Origin: Methanoflorens sp963701995
GTDB lineage: Archaea; Halobacteriota; Bog-38; Methanoflorentales; Methanoflorentaceae
NCBI GenBank assembly: GCA_963701995.1
Contig: OY969693.1
Coordinates: 1,364,001-1,428,000, forward strand
Direction of reading: 5' to 3'
DNA length: 64,000 nt
Position 1 is the stretch's first letter. Each line of letters opens with the position of its first letter. Below the pieces are notes generated by a model that searched no databases, had not been told where the DNA came from, and saw only the letters and a list, made by a program, of their open reading frames with translations. The position numbers and the translations under genes are program-made. Of the stretch, positions 35,528 to 44,476 are shown piece by piece.

Positions 35528-36457
35528 TTACGTCTGAATTTCGCGAGATCCAACGGGAGAAGCTGCCTTATAGCGCTCTAAGTTATAGTTCGCGTAGTCT
35601 TGAATTAGTTTAATTTGGGCTTCGCCCCCAGGCATCTTGAAAAGGTGAGCAAATCGTCTCTGCTGCTTGAGATACTCTTCAACGGGCTGTTGGCGAGGTA
35701 CCTTCATCACGTTGACGAGCTCCCCGTCCACGATTTCGTACATCATCCAAAGTCCAGTTTCTACTGCAAGTCGCGCGATTTCTATCGTCTTGGCGCTGTC
35801 GAAGCCCCATCCAACGTTGCACGGAGCATGAATCTGTAGGTATGCCGGACCGCTGACTGAAACAGCCTTTTGCACTTTCTTTGTCAAGTCCCTCGGATAT
35901 CCGACAGAGGTTGTTGCGACATAGGCTATGCCGTGGGCTGCCGCTATGGCCGGCATGTTCTTTTTCGGCCGATCATTTCCGAACGATTTCTTGCCGAATG
36001 GACTCGTAGTGGTGGCGGCATCGAACGGCGTGGAGCCACTGCGCTGGTTTCCCGTGTTCATGTACGCTTCGTTGTCGTAGCAAATGTAGCAGACGTCGTG
36101 ACCCCGTTCGAGCATTCCAGAAATAGCCTGCATGCCTATATCGACGGTTCCTCCATCACCTGCAATCACCACGACTTTGCCCTCTTCACCTCTGCCGAGT
36201 GCCTTAAGCGCCACTTCAATCCCCGATGCGACTGCTGCTGCGTTTTCAAAAAGCGAGTGGATCCACGGGACTTTCCAAGCGGATTGCGGATATTGCGAGG
36301 AAATGATTTCCATGCAACCTGTTGAGTTTGCGACGAACACGTTTGCTCCTGTTGCTCTCAGAACTGCTTGTATCGTGAGCGCCGCGCCGCATCCTGCGCA
36401 CGCTCTATGACCCGACGCTAACAAGTCTACCGGCCGCTCTTCTTCTTCTGCTCGCAT
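35528..36457 (-). CDS. porB: Pyruvate:ferredoxin oxidoreductase beta subunit
   Basis: 309 residues. TPP-binding subunit: 'ACAGCGAAL' and 'NSTGCMEI' cysteines for the 4Fe-4S cluster, 'IAGDGGTVDIGMQAI' for TPP-Mg, 'YDNEAYMNTGNQRSG' and the late Cys in 'HAPCNVGW'. Last gene of porGD-porA-porB; it starts two bases after the porA stop. In methanogens the complex mainly fixes CO2 onto acetyl-CoA to give pyruvate. Confidence 0.96.
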   Translation of the reverse strand: MRAEEEERPVDLLASGHRACAGCGAALTIQAVLRATGANVFVANSTGCMEIISSQYPQSAWKVPWIHSLFENAAAVASGIEVALKALGRGEEGKVVVIAGDGGTVDIGMQAISGMLERGHDVCYICYDNEAYMNTGNQRSGSTPFDAATTTSPFGKKSFGNDRPKKNMPAIAAAHGIAYVATTSVGYPRDLTKKVQKAVSVSGPAYLQIHAPCNVGWGFDSAKTIEIARLAVETGLWMMYEIVDGELVNVMKVPRQQPVEEYLKQQRRFAHLFKMPGGEAQIKLIQDYANYNLERYKAASPVGSREIQT

Positions 36458-36459
36458 GT

Positions 36460-37644
36460 CTAAACCTCTTGGAAATCTAAAATCTGTGTTCTCAGGTCGA
36501 AAAATTCGCTCTTCGCAATCTTCTTGTCGTCGCGAATGCAGTCAAACATCTTCACAAACACTCGCTTTGGGATGTCCCTGCCCCCGAGACCAGCGATGAA
36601 GCCGAACGCCTTAGGAGCGTTATCATTGTGATAAAGGCTCGCTTTGACGTCAGTGAAAAGTGCCCCTTCGAAACCGAGTGAGATATTTTTGTCTAAAATG
36701 CCGACGGCTTCCACGCCAGACAAAGCGCTCCGTATCTCGTCGACCGGAAATGGGCGGTACGAACGCAGTTTAATGGCGCCGGCCCGTACGCCCTCGTCGC
36801 GCAGATCATCAACCGTGTCTTTCAAAGTGCCGACTACAGATCCCATCGCCATCATCAGATACTCGGCATCCTCACACCTGTACTCCTCTATAAGGCCACC
36901 GTAATCCCTATCAAACACCTCACCAAATTCGGTCGATATTTCTGGTATCACCGACTTAGCCGCTTCCAACGCTCTGTGATTCTGATACCGGAACTCTGTA
37001 TAGTAATTAGGATCGGCAAACATGCCGAAAGACTTTGGATCGTGCACGTTCAGGAAGTCCGTAGGCCGGTAAGTTGGCAAAAAATCATCGACAAGTTCTT
37101 GCTCGAGGAGTTCGATAGGTTCATAGGTGTGAGTCAGCGTGTAGCCATCCATACAGACCATGACCGGAACTTGAATTCGGCTGTCTTCCGCAATTTTATA
37201 CGCTTGAATCGTCAGGTCGCTCGCTTCAGTGTTGTCTTCTGCATAGATTTGAATCCAGCCCGAATCGCGCTCTGAAATGGAATCTTGATGGTCATTCCAT
37301 ATACTAAGGGGTGCTGAGAGTGCTCTGTTTGCTACTGTCATAACAATCGGCAATCGCATGCCTGCCGCGTTAAAGAGCACTTCGTGCATCAGAGCTAGGC
37401 CTTGCGAGGTTGTTGCAGTATATGTTCGCGCGCCAGTAGCGCTCGCGCCGATGCATACTGACATTGCGGAATGTTCGGACTCTACTTTCACGTACTGCGC
37501 ATCGAGGTCCCCGTCCGCTATTAATTGAGAGATATCTTCCACGATGTGCGTCTGCGGGGTTATGGGATAAGCTGCCACTACGTTTGGCCGTGCCGCCTTT
37601 ACCGCAAGTGCAATCGCGTGAGACCCTTCCATTATCTCCAACAT
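36460..37644 (-). CDS. porA: Pyruvate:ferredoxin oxidoreductase alpha subunit
   Basis: 394 residues. 'GSHAIALAVKAARPNVVAAYPITPQTHIVE' region (as GSHAIALAVK, AYPITPQTHIVE) is the classical PorA start, with 'GARTYTATTSQGLALMHEVL' and the 'DGYTLTHTYEP' loop. The Shine-Dalgarno GGAGGAGA is inside the end of porGD, four bases before that gene's stop. An in-frame ATG four codons in (37632) is an alternative start. Confidence 0.96.
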   Translation of the reverse strand: MLEIMEGSHAIALAVKAARPNVVAAYPITPQTHIVEDISQLIADGDLDAQYVKVESEHSAMSVCIGASATGARTYTATTSQGLALMHEVLFNAAGMRLPIVMTVANRALSAPLSIWNDHQDSISERDSGWIQIYAEDNTEASDLTIQAYKIAEDSRIQVPVMVCMDGYTLTHTYEPIELLEQELVDDFLPTYRPTDFLNVHDPKSFGMFADPNYYTEFRYQNHRALEAAKSVIPEISTEFGEVFDRDYGGLIEEYRCEDAEYLMMAMGSVVGTLKDTVDDLRDEGVRAGAIKLRSYRPFPVDEIRSALSGVEAVGILDKNISLGFEGALFTDVKASLYHNDNAPKAFGFIAGLGGRDIPKRVFVKMFDCIRDDKKIAKSEFFDLRTQILDFQEV

Positions 37645-37645
37645 G

Positions 37646-38596
37646 CTACTTCTCCTCCAGTTTCATCTTGATACCCTGGATCGGGCACTCATTAGCACAT
37701 ATTCCGCACCCTTTACAATAGGTCGGATCCAGTTCATATTGGATATGGGCCTTCTTGACAGCGGCCTTCTTAATCTTGCCCGCCTTTTCGAGCTCTTCTG
37801 CTTTCTTTCGCGCCTCATCGGCTTCTTTTCCGCTTAACGTTCGCTCGATGATGGCGGCGTCAGGACAGTTCTCGAGGCATTTGCCGCACCGGGTACATTG
37901 CTCCATGTCGAACTCGGGATAAAATACCCTCCAATCGCCAGTTTTTGTGACTTCTGAGGTCCCGGGCTTTCCAATTGCTGCCGTTCCGATCTTTTCGTTT
38001 ATTTCGTGCGTCTCCCTCTTCTCGCGAGCTCCTGGCTTTGTGTGGGGCTTTCGCTCAGTTGTGGCCATAAGCTGGTAGGCCTTTTCTGCTGCTCGGACAT
38101 TGAGTTCTCCGACTTTCCCAGGGAATCGGACTAGGACCGATCTCTTGATCGACTCGATACTGATCTCGCCCGTAGCACCTGCAAATGCACCCAGCAGAGT
38201 GGTATTAACGATAGGTCGACCGATAATTTCAAGCGCTATTCCCGTTGCGTCTATTGTCCTCACGTCTATTCCTGCGTCGAGTCCTACCTTTTCAGCCGAT
38301 TTTTCGGAATTCACAATCACCATGCCTTCAGGCTTCAGGCCAGCAGTAACATCAATCGCCGAAATTAGAGTTGCGTCTTGAACGATAACGTAATCAGGTT
38401 CGTAGATCTGACTTCTCAGACGAATTTTCTTATCACTCAGGCGCGTAAATGCAGTAACCGGGGCACCGCGTCTCTCAACGCCAAAAAAAGGGAATGCCTG
38501 ACTGTATTTTCCGTCTTCGAACGCTGCGACAGCGAGTAGTTCGGCAGCGGTAACAGAGCCCTGCCCGCCCCTGCCGTGTATGCGTACCTCTTTCAC
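37646..38596 (-). CDS. Pyruvate:ferredoxin oxidoreductase gamma-delta fusion
   Basis: 316 residues from the GTG at 38596, seven bases behind a GGAGG; upstream ATGs at 38617-38620 precede that site. Residues ~1-180 are the gamma subunit (VRIHGRGGQGSVTAAELL). A charged linker (~180-225, KPHTKPGAREKRETHEINEK) leads to a delta-type 2[4Fe-4S] ferredoxin domain, CTRCGKCLENCP and CKGCGICANECP, separated by a Lys/Ala-rich insert of ~45 residues. In many archaea porG and porD are separate genes; here they are one. Confidence 0.93.
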   Translation of the reverse strand: MKEVRIHGRGGQGSVTAAELLAVAAFEDGKYSQAFPFFGVERRGAPVTAFTRLSDKKIRLRSQIYEPDYVIVQDATLISAIDVTAGLKPEGMVIVNSEKSAEKVGLDAGIDVRTIDATGIALEIIGRPIVNTTLLGAFAGATGEISIESIKRSVLVRFPGKVGELNVRAAEKAYQLMATTERKPHTKPGAREKRETHEINEKIGTAAIGKPGTSEVTKTGDWRVFYPEFDMEQCTRCGKCLENCPDAAIIERTLSGKEADEARKKAEELEKAGKIKKAAVKKAHIQYELDPTYCKGCGICANECPIQGIKMKLEEK

Positions 38597-38637
38597 TTGT
38601 TGGCCTCCATTGTTCATCATTAATCGTTCGATATGAT

Positions 38638-38784
38638 TTAATTCTTTCGAACCCTTGTTTCGTCCCAAACGCGCGTAAGATGGATTCTATGCTCAAGGTG
38701 ACTATCAACTAAAGCGAAGTTGGGTCGGGTCGTCGCAGCTGGTTCGTAGTCCGACAGCTCCACCCAGGCGTGTGCATCCTCCAC
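38638..38784 (-). CDS. Possible 48-residue coupled frame after marker 12
   Basis: A GTG at 38784 lies one base after the marker-12 stop and opens a 48-residue frame (MEDAHAWVELSDYEPAA… with 'FALVDSHLEHRIHL'). 'HAWVEL' recalls transglutaminase-like proteins, but the piece is too short to assign. The tight coupling and the lack of another explanation for the 190-base gap are the only support. Confidence 0.3.
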   Translation of the reverse strand: MEDAHAWVELSDYEPAATTRPNFALVDSHLEHRIHLTRVWDETRVRKN

Positions 38785-38785
38785 A

Positions 38786-39688
38786 CTATTGGTCGACCCC
38801 GATGCCCATGATATCGACAGAGCCTTCCCACACATCTTTAGCGATAGCGGCGCATCCCGTTGCTGCACTCCACGGGTCAAGAACGATAGAAGAAGTGCTC
38901 AAGTGCTCGTCTACTAATGCTTTTATTTTAGCAGCTGCAGACCCTGCCAAAAATATCGATCCCTGTGCTGAATAGTCTCGCAATAGGACCTGCAGTGCGT
39001 TGATCTCCATCGCCGCATACAGTGCCAGCGTAGCGATCAGATCATGCTCTCCAAGGCCGCGTTTCAAGAGGCCGCCGCGAGAAAAAGCCTCGTTGGCAGT
39101 CATCAATCCGCTATCCACGTCCCGTATAGCTTGAAGATCTAAAGGCCCTTGCGCCACTCCCGGTGCAAATATTGCGGCATCAATTGCTCCTAAGATACGC
39201 GATTCTGCGACCGCGAGAGACACGGTATTCGAGCTTACGTCGCATAAGATGAAGTCTCGATTTTTGTGATACTTAGAGATGTAGTAGGCTAGTCCTACCT
39301 TTTCTGGTGAAGCTCCGTGGGAAAAGAACTTCATTCGAAAATCGACGTTTGATTCGTCGTGGATTCCGGGCAATACAATCGCAGGTGCATTTGACTTATT
39401 AATTGCATCATATACGGCGGTGCCTCCGCCGATGTACCGTCCAGCTCCGCCGACCGCCTTGAGCCCTCTGTTACGTACTTTTCTGATGTCCGTGATCTTC
39501 GTGATACCATCGCCCATGGAGTACGTGAGCCCGATGAGCTTAACGAACTCAAGCTTAAGATTTAGCCCCTCCTCTATATCGTGCACGATAGAAGACTCAG
39601 CGATATTTTCTCGTGGAAGCTCAAGCTTTCGTTTATCCAAAGTAGCAAAGCGAACAGCTTGGGTTCCGTGGTCTACGCCTATGAACAT
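38786..39688 (-). CDS. Methanogenesis marker protein 12
   Basis: 300 residues. Acetate/sugar-kinase-like (ASKHA) fold: 'MFIGVDHGTQAVRFAT' phosphate-1 motif, 'FILCDVSSNTVSLAV' phosphate-2 and 'GSIFLAGSAAAKI' adenosine motif. Segments such as 'AVGGAGRYIGGGTAVYDAI' fit methanogenesis marker 12, found almost only in methanogens. Function unknown; an ATP-dependent role in assembling a methanogenesis enzyme or cofactor is a common proposal. The tRNA-Thr gene is 27 bases upstream. Confidence 0.85.
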   Translation of the reverse strand: MFIGVDHGTQAVRFATLDKRKLELPRENIAESSIVHDIEEGLNLKLEFVKLIGLTYSMGDGITKITDIRKVRNRGLKAVGGAGRYIGGGTAVYDAINKSNAPAIVLPGIHDESNVDFRMKFFSHGASPEKVGLAYYISKYHKNRDFILCDVSSNTVSLAVAESRILGAIDAAIFAPGVAQGPLDLQAIRDVDSGLMTANEAFSRGGLLKRGLGEHDLIATLALYAAMEINALQVLLRDYSAQGSIFLAGSAAAKIKALVDEHLSTSSIVLDPWSAATGCAAIAKDVWEGSVDIMGIGVDQ

Positions 39689-39714
39689 GTTCTTGGCAGA
39701 GTCAGATATGATAA

Positions 39715-39811
39715 AGCCTCAGGCGGAATTTGAATCCGCGACCTCGTCCTCTCTGTGTTCAATTTAAGAAACTTACCAAGGACGCGCTATACCAGGCTTA
39801 GCCACTGAGGC
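39715..39811 (-). tRNA. tRNA-Thr (GGU) with an intron
   Basis: Acceptor stem GCCTCAG/CTGAGGC, D-arm with GCCTGGTA, anticodon stem CGTCC/GGACG, loop TTGGTAA with anticodon GGT, and T-arm GCGGATTCAAATTCCGC. A 23-base insert (about 39748-39770) splits the loop between positions 37 and 38, the canonical archaeal intron site. CCA is not encoded. The discriminator is U. Confidence 0.92.
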
Positions 39812-39979
39812 ACCAGAATTCATCTTTATATACCAGGTTACTCTATAAATAATTTAAGTTGCGTTATATCGTCGCTGAGCTGAGCTAAAGGCGAAAAAAC
39901 AAACTCTTGGGCTCGGTCATCGGCGACTGGGAAATAGCGTGCGGGTCAAACGCCGGCACTAAACTGTTGGGGGGGTTGC

Positions 39980-41194
39980 GTGAGGGACGATAATATACTC
40001 ATCGATAAGATCTCAACGAAAAAGTTGGGACTCCATCAAATAGATCTTCCTGCGTCAGAGGCAGTTGAAATCAGGCGCAAAGCGGTCGAAAAATTGACAG
40101 GAACGGCACTGGATGCACTTGGCGAGTATGCTATTGACGCCGAATCCTCGTCGAAACGCAATATCGAAAACATGATCGGAGCCGTGCAAGTGCCGGTCGG
40201 CATTGCTGGCCCTCTGGCAGTGAAGGGAGAGTACGCGAATGGAGAGTTCTACCTTCCACTGGCTACGACGGAAGGGGCTCTCGTAGCATCTGTGAACCGG
40301 GGGTGCAAGGCTATTACCTCTGCCGGGGGTGCCCTTGTTCGGATTTTCAACGACGAAATGACCCGCGCTCCAGTTTTTGAGGTGGCCGATGTTGTCGAAG
40401 CGCAGCGGGTTGTTGAATGGGTAAAGCAGCCAGAGAACTTTACTAAGCTTAAGAAAGCAACGAGGGAGACCACGAAACACGGGGAACTCGTGCGAATAGA
40501 CCCTTACGTTGTTGCGGACAACGTTTTCTTACGGTGCGCGTTTGACACTAAAGACGCCCTTGGGATGAACATGGTCACCATTGCTACTGACAGACTTGCC
40601 GACATCATCGTTGATGAGCTCAACATTCGGCTGGTCGCCCTTTCAGGCAATATGTGCGTAGATAAGAAACCCGCTGCGATCAACTTGATCGAAGGCAGAG
40701 GCAAAAACGTAGTTGCCGAAACCTCGATTCCTCGAAGCATTATTCACGACGAACTGAAGACGACGCCTGACAGCATGGCAGATGTTCACTATCGAAAAAA
40801 TATGCTTGGATCTGCCAAAGCGGGATCGTTGGGCTTCAACGCACAAGCAGCAAACGTCATAGCGGCTATGTTTATTGCAACCGGTCAGGACCCGGCTCAT
40901 GTTGTCGACGCGTCGACGGCAATTACTAGCCTCTCGGTGCGGGGAGACGAATTGTATGCATCCGTAAGCATGCCCTCTCTGCCAGTTGGCACGGTCGGCG
41001 GGGGAACGTCGATCAAAACGCAGCACGAGTGTTTGTCGATAATGGACGTGGCCGGCGGAGGGAAGCCCCCGGGAGCACATGCCAAGAAATTTGCTGAAAT
41101 CGTCTGCTGTGCCGTGCTTGCGGGAGAGCTTTCTCTTATAGCAGCCCTCGCTGCAAGACATCTTGCGAGAGCGCACGCGACTCTTGGGCGGTGA
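39980..41194 (+). CDS. hmgA: Hydroxymethylglutaryl-CoA reductase (NADPH)
   Basis: 404 residues from a GTG at 39980 behind a run of seven G. Class I enzyme: 'SSKRNIENMIGAVQVPVGIAGP' region (as ENMIGAVQVPVGIAGP), 'TTEGALVASVNRG' (catalytic Glu), 'DALGMNMVTI' (NADPH, Asp-Ala-Met-like), 'GSLGFNAQAANVIAA' and 'TVGGGTSIKTQHE'. The final His is in 'ALAARHLARAHATLGR'. Makes mevalonate, precursor of archaeal ether lipids. It stands 180 bases from, and convergent to, the thiolase/HMG-CoA synthase operon. Confidence 0.97.
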   Translation: MRDDNILIDKISTKKLGLHQIDLPASEAVEIRRKAVEKLTGTALDALGEYAIDAESSSKRNIENMIGAVQVPVGIAGPLAVKGEYANGEFYLPLATTEGALVASVNRGCKAITSAGGALVRIFNDEMTRAPVFEVADVVEAQRVVEWVKQPENFTKLKKATRETTKHGELVRIDPYVVADNVFLRCAFDTKDALGMNMVTIATDRLADIIVDELNIRLVALSGNMCVDKKPAAINLIEGRGKNVVAETSIPRSIIHDELKTTPDSMADVHYRKNMLGSAKAGSLGFNAQAANVIAAMFIATGQDPAHVVDASTAITSLSVRGDELYASVSMPSLPVGTVGGGTSIKTQHECLSIMDVAGGGKPPGAHAKKFAEIVCCAVLAGELSLIAALAARHLARAHATLGR

Positions 41195-41372
41195 CAGCAC
41201 AGCCTTCCGCCGCGTGCGCGATAACGTCAGATTACGCACGTCAAGTTATTTTCGTTGCGTAGGCCACGAGCTCGCGAATCACGGCGCGCTTGTTTGCGGC
41301 GCTATCATCTACGCATCTAAGGGCATTTTCAAAAAAAAGAGTTGAAGCAAGCGACCGCCGCTGTTGAACACT

Positions 41373-41762
41373 TCATGCAGGAATAAATTTCGTTCCGTAG
41401 TAGATCACGCCGTCTGGCCCTTCCTCTCCGAGCTTTCTAAAAACCGACTTAACGCGCATTCCGATCTTAACTTCAGACGGATCGCAAACGATCTGCGCCG
41501 TAAGCTTTGGCCCCTCGTCGAGTTCTACAATTGCCAGAACATACGGCGTCATCTTGCTGAAACCTTCAGGAGCTGAATATATAGTGGTGTGGGTTACAAC
41601 TTTTCCGCTGCCTTCAAACTGATATTCGCGAATCACGCCCTTGCGTCTGCAAGGGGGACACACGGACCGCGGGGGGAAGTAATAGGTATTACAGTTCTCA
41701 CATTTTGTGCCGATGAGGTTATACCGGTTCGGTATTTCTCTACAAAAACGCGGGACGGTCAT
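41373..41762 (-). CDS. DUF35 OB-fold/zinc-ribbon scaffold protein
   Basis: 129 residues. A rubredoxin-like zinc ribbon, CENCNTYYFPPRSVCPPC, precedes an OB-fold (VVTHTTIYSAPEGFS, 'PYVLAIVELDEGPKLTAQIV'). In archaea this protein joins acetoacetyl-CoA thiolase and HMG-CoA synthase into one complex and channels acetoacetyl-CoA. Here it is the last gene of exactly that trio, five bases after the thiolase. Confidence 0.93.
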   Translation of the reverse strand: MTVPRFCREIPNRYNLIGTKCENCNTYYFPPRSVCPPCRRKGVIREYQFEGSGKVVTHTTIYSAPEGFSKMTPYVLAIVELDEGPKLTAQIVCDPSEVKIGMRVKSVFRKLGEEGPDGVIYYGTKFIPA

Positions 41763-41766
41763 CGAG

Positions 41767-42930
41767 TCACCTCGCTAGGATATGCACAACGACGGTGCCA
41801 CCCGTTCCGCCGACATTGTGGGTCAAGCCGACTTCAGCCCCCTCAACCTGCCTTTTTCCCGCATCGCCTCTCAACTGCTCGGCAATCTCCACTGCTTGCT
41901 TTATTCCCGTTGCCCCAACTGGATGCCCGCAAGCCTTCAGCCCCCCGCTTGTGTTTATCGGTATTTTACCACCGATTGCGGTCTCGCCTGCAAGCGTTGC
42001 GGGACCTCCTCGGCCTTTTTCAAAAAAGCCTAGATCTTCAATCGCCATTATCTCAGCGATGGTAAAGCAGTCATGCACCTCAGCGACATCGATGTTTGAC
42101 CGTTGTAGCCTCGCGGTCTTGAAGGCTCGATCTGCGGCAACTGTGGTCGCGTCGATGCTGGTTAGGCTCCGGCGATCGTGCAAAGAGATCGTATCGCTGG
42201 CTTGGGTAGCGGCTTTGACGTAGATCGGAGTATCTGTGAATTCTCGCGCCCTTTCGGCAGGAACCAAAATAACTGCAGCCGCCCCATCCGTTATTGGACT
42301 GCAATCAAAAAGTCGAAGAGGATCTGCGACGAGGGGTGAGCTGATAACCGCGTCAATTGTGATTCTATTCCGGAACTGTGCCCTGGGATTCATTGAACCG
42401 TGGTAATGATTCTTAACGGCGACCTGGGCGAGCTGCTCACGCGTGGTACCAAACTCGTTCATATGTGCTCGGGCCATCATAGCGTAGAGTCCCGGAAATG
42501 TGGCGCCAACTGCAGCCTCCCATTCCCGGTCAGCGGCAGCAGCGAGCGCGTCCATCGCCTTCTCCGCGCCAATGTCCGTCATCTTTTCGATGCCTGCTGA
42601 GATGACAATGTCGTGGTAATCAGAAGCGACCGCAATGATGCCACTTCGCAGCGCGAGGCCACCTGAGGCGCACGCGGCTTCCACTCGGGTGCTTGGCACG
42701 CTGTTGGAAATGAGGCCGGAGTAATCGGCGATAAGCGCTCCGACGTGCTCTTGCTCGATGAATATTCCTGAGCTCATGTTCCCCCCGTAAAGCGCTTCCA
42801 CTTGCGCTCCGCTCATCCCCGCATCCTCAAGGGCCATCAAGCCCGCTTCGATGAAAAGGTCGCGGAAGCTTTTGTGCCACATCTCGCCGAATTTGGTGCA
42901 TCCTATACCAACGATAGCTACTTCTCTCAT
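41767..42930 (-). CDS. Acetyl-CoA acetyltransferase (thiolase)
   Basis: 387 residues. SCP-x-type archaeal thiolase: nucleophilic Cys in 'VEAACASGGLALRSG', 'NTSGGLKACGHPVGATGI' with the catalytic His and second Cys region, and 'VEVHDCFTIAEI' (as AEVHDCFTIAEI). It condenses two acetyl-CoA. Flanked by HMG-CoA synthase (33 bases upstream) and DUF35, forming the mevalonate entry complex. Confidence 0.95.
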   Translation of the reverse strand: MREVAIVGIGCTKFGEMWHKSFRDLFIEAGLMALEDAGMSGAQVEALYGGNMSSGIFIEQEHVGALIADYSGLISNSVPSTRVEAACASGGLALRSGIIAVASDYHDIVISAGIEKMTDIGAEKAMDALAAAADREWEAAVGATFPGLYAMMARAHMNEFGTTREQLAQVAVKNHYHGSMNPRAQFRNRITIDAVISSPLVADPLRLFDCSPITDGAAAVILVPAERAREFTDTPIYVKAATQASDTISLHDRRSLTSIDATTVAADRAFKTARLQRSNIDVAEVHDCFTIAEIMAIEDLGFFEKGRGGPATLAGETAIGGKIPINTSGGLKACGHPVGATGIKQAVEIAEQLRGDAGKRQVEGAEVGLTHNVGGTGGTVVVHILAR

Positions 42931-42963
42931 TGTGAATCGCCGTCTTGCGGCGTTTGGCCTCCC

Positions 42964-44004
42964 TTAGAGTACGATCTTATTCTTATGTTTGGCGTAAATT
43001 GCATAATCTAGATAGATCGGTGCAGCAAGCAGTTCAGCAACAGTTGGGGCCTGACCTTGCATCTGGCCGATCTCTTCTGTCACGCGAAATGTGAACGAAT
43101 CGCTGCCTGCGCCTGACCCAAAGGAGGTCATAAAGATGCGGCTGCCAGGTTCCGCAACATCTAGCACCGAAGCGAGTCCTATAAGTGATGACCCGGAGTA
43201 CGCATTCCCCAGTTTTTCGACCACAAGACCTTGTTTTACCTGTTGCTGTGAAAAACCAAGTGTGGACGCAACTTTGCGAGGAAATTTGCCATTCGGTTGA
43301 TGAAATACGGCGAAGTCGAAGTCTTCAGGCTTGCTGTGCGTCTTATGAAGCAATCCTCGAGCCCCCGCTAACACGTGTTTGAAATATCCTGGTTCTCCTG
43401 TGAATCTCCCCCCGTGCTTCGGGTATTGCTCGCCTTGCCGTCTCCAAAAGTCGAAGGTATCAGTCGTGAATGAATATGTGTCCTCAATTTCAGCTATGAC
43501 GCGGTTCTTTCCCACGACGTAAGCCGCGCCGCCTGCTGCTGCAGTGTATTCAAGAGCGTCTGCGGGAGCTCCCTGTGCAGTGTCAGCACCAATCGCCATA
43601 CCATATTTGATGTAGTCAGCAGCGACCAGTCCTAGGCATGTCTGCAAAGCAGCGGTCCCCGCCTTGCACGCAAACTCATAGTCCGCAGCCATGAGCTCCG
43701 GCGTTGCCCGGACCGCTTCAGCAACAATCGTCGCCGTCGGCTTGACCGCATAAGGATGAGATTCGCTGCCGACGTATATAGCACCAATGTCGGTTCCTGC
43801 TAAGCCAGATCGCTGAAGGGCAGAGCGAGCAGCTTCGACTGCGATCGTAGCCGTGTCTTCATCTCGGTCTGGGACTGATTTTTCAAAAACGCGCAGTCCT
43901 TTTTTAATGTCATTGGGATCCTCTCCCCACACTCGTGCAATTTCTTCGACTTTGATCCTATATCGGGGTATGTATACGCCGTACGTTGTAATCCCAATGG
44001 ACAC
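42964..44004 (-). CDS. Hydroxymethylglutaryl-CoA synthase
   Basis: 346 residues. Archaeal HMGS: 'GITTYGVYIPRYRI' start, catalytic Glu in 'DEDTATIAVEAARSAL', Cys in 'YEFACKAGTAALQTC', His in 'DFAVFHQPNGKFPRKVA', and 'FGSGAGSDSFTF'. First gene of the thiolase trio. Adds acetyl-CoA to acetoacetyl-CoA. Confidence 0.97.
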   Translation of the reverse strand: MSIGITTYGVYIPRYRIKVEEIARVWGEDPNDIKKGLRVFEKSVPDRDEDTATIAVEAARSALQRSGLAGTDIGAIYVGSESHPYAVKPTATIVAEAVRATPELMAADYEFACKAGTAALQTCLGLVAADYIKYGMAIGADTAQGAPADALEYTAAAGGAAYVVGKNRVIAEIEDTYSFTTDTFDFWRRQGEQYPKHGGRFTGEPGYFKHVLAGARGLLHKTHSKPEDFDFAVFHQPNGKFPRKVASTLGFSQQQVKQGLVVEKLGNAYSGSSLIGLASVLDVAEPGSRIFMTSFGSGAGSDSFTFRVTEEIGQMQGQAPTVAELLAAPIYLDYAIYAKHKNKIVL

Positions 44005-44215
44005 GTTATTTGCTCCTAAACAGACAGTCTATGATTCAATGAATTCGCAAAATATGTTGCGTCTGGAATGCTCAATCTAAATCGGGAGCTCCTTTAAATG
44101 CACATAAAAAGCTACTGGCATTCTCTAGATTATACTATGTTCCTATATGTTGCGCGCGCTATTTATTAGCTTTTGTAAGGGTGTCGCCTCTCTAAGTTGC
44201 GCGGTGTTTAACTAG

Positions 44216-44289
44216 TGGGGCCACCGAGATTTGAACTCGGGTCTGAGGACCCCCAGTCCCCAAGGATATCCAGGCTACCCTATGGCCCC
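44216..44289 (-). tRNA. tRNA-Pro (GGG)
   Basis: Acceptor GGGGCCA/TGGCCCC, D-arm GGGTAGCCTGGATATCC, anticodon stem GGGGA/TCCTC with loop CTGGGGG (anticodon GGG), T-arm CCGAG/CTCGG with loop TTCAAAT, discriminator A. No intron and no encoded CCA. It lies alone between HMG-CoA synthase and the marker 16/hdr cluster. Confidence 0.93.
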
Positions 44290-44476
44290 TTCATATTGAG
44301 TATGCTGTAACCCTATATTACTTCTATTCAGTGCGACTTGTTATTGCTTAGCTTTCTGTAACTGCACCGGCTCTGCTTTTCACAAAGCTCTCTGGATTTG
44401 TCAAGCTCTGTCGATCTTGGGCTTGGCGTCAATAGACATTTGAGGTGCAAAAAAGCAAACTCGCAGAATCCATATG

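Noticed and set aside
40643..41239. 198-codon frame antisense to HMG-CoA reductase
   Set aside because: Shadow frame with Arg/Ser-rich composition and no promoter.
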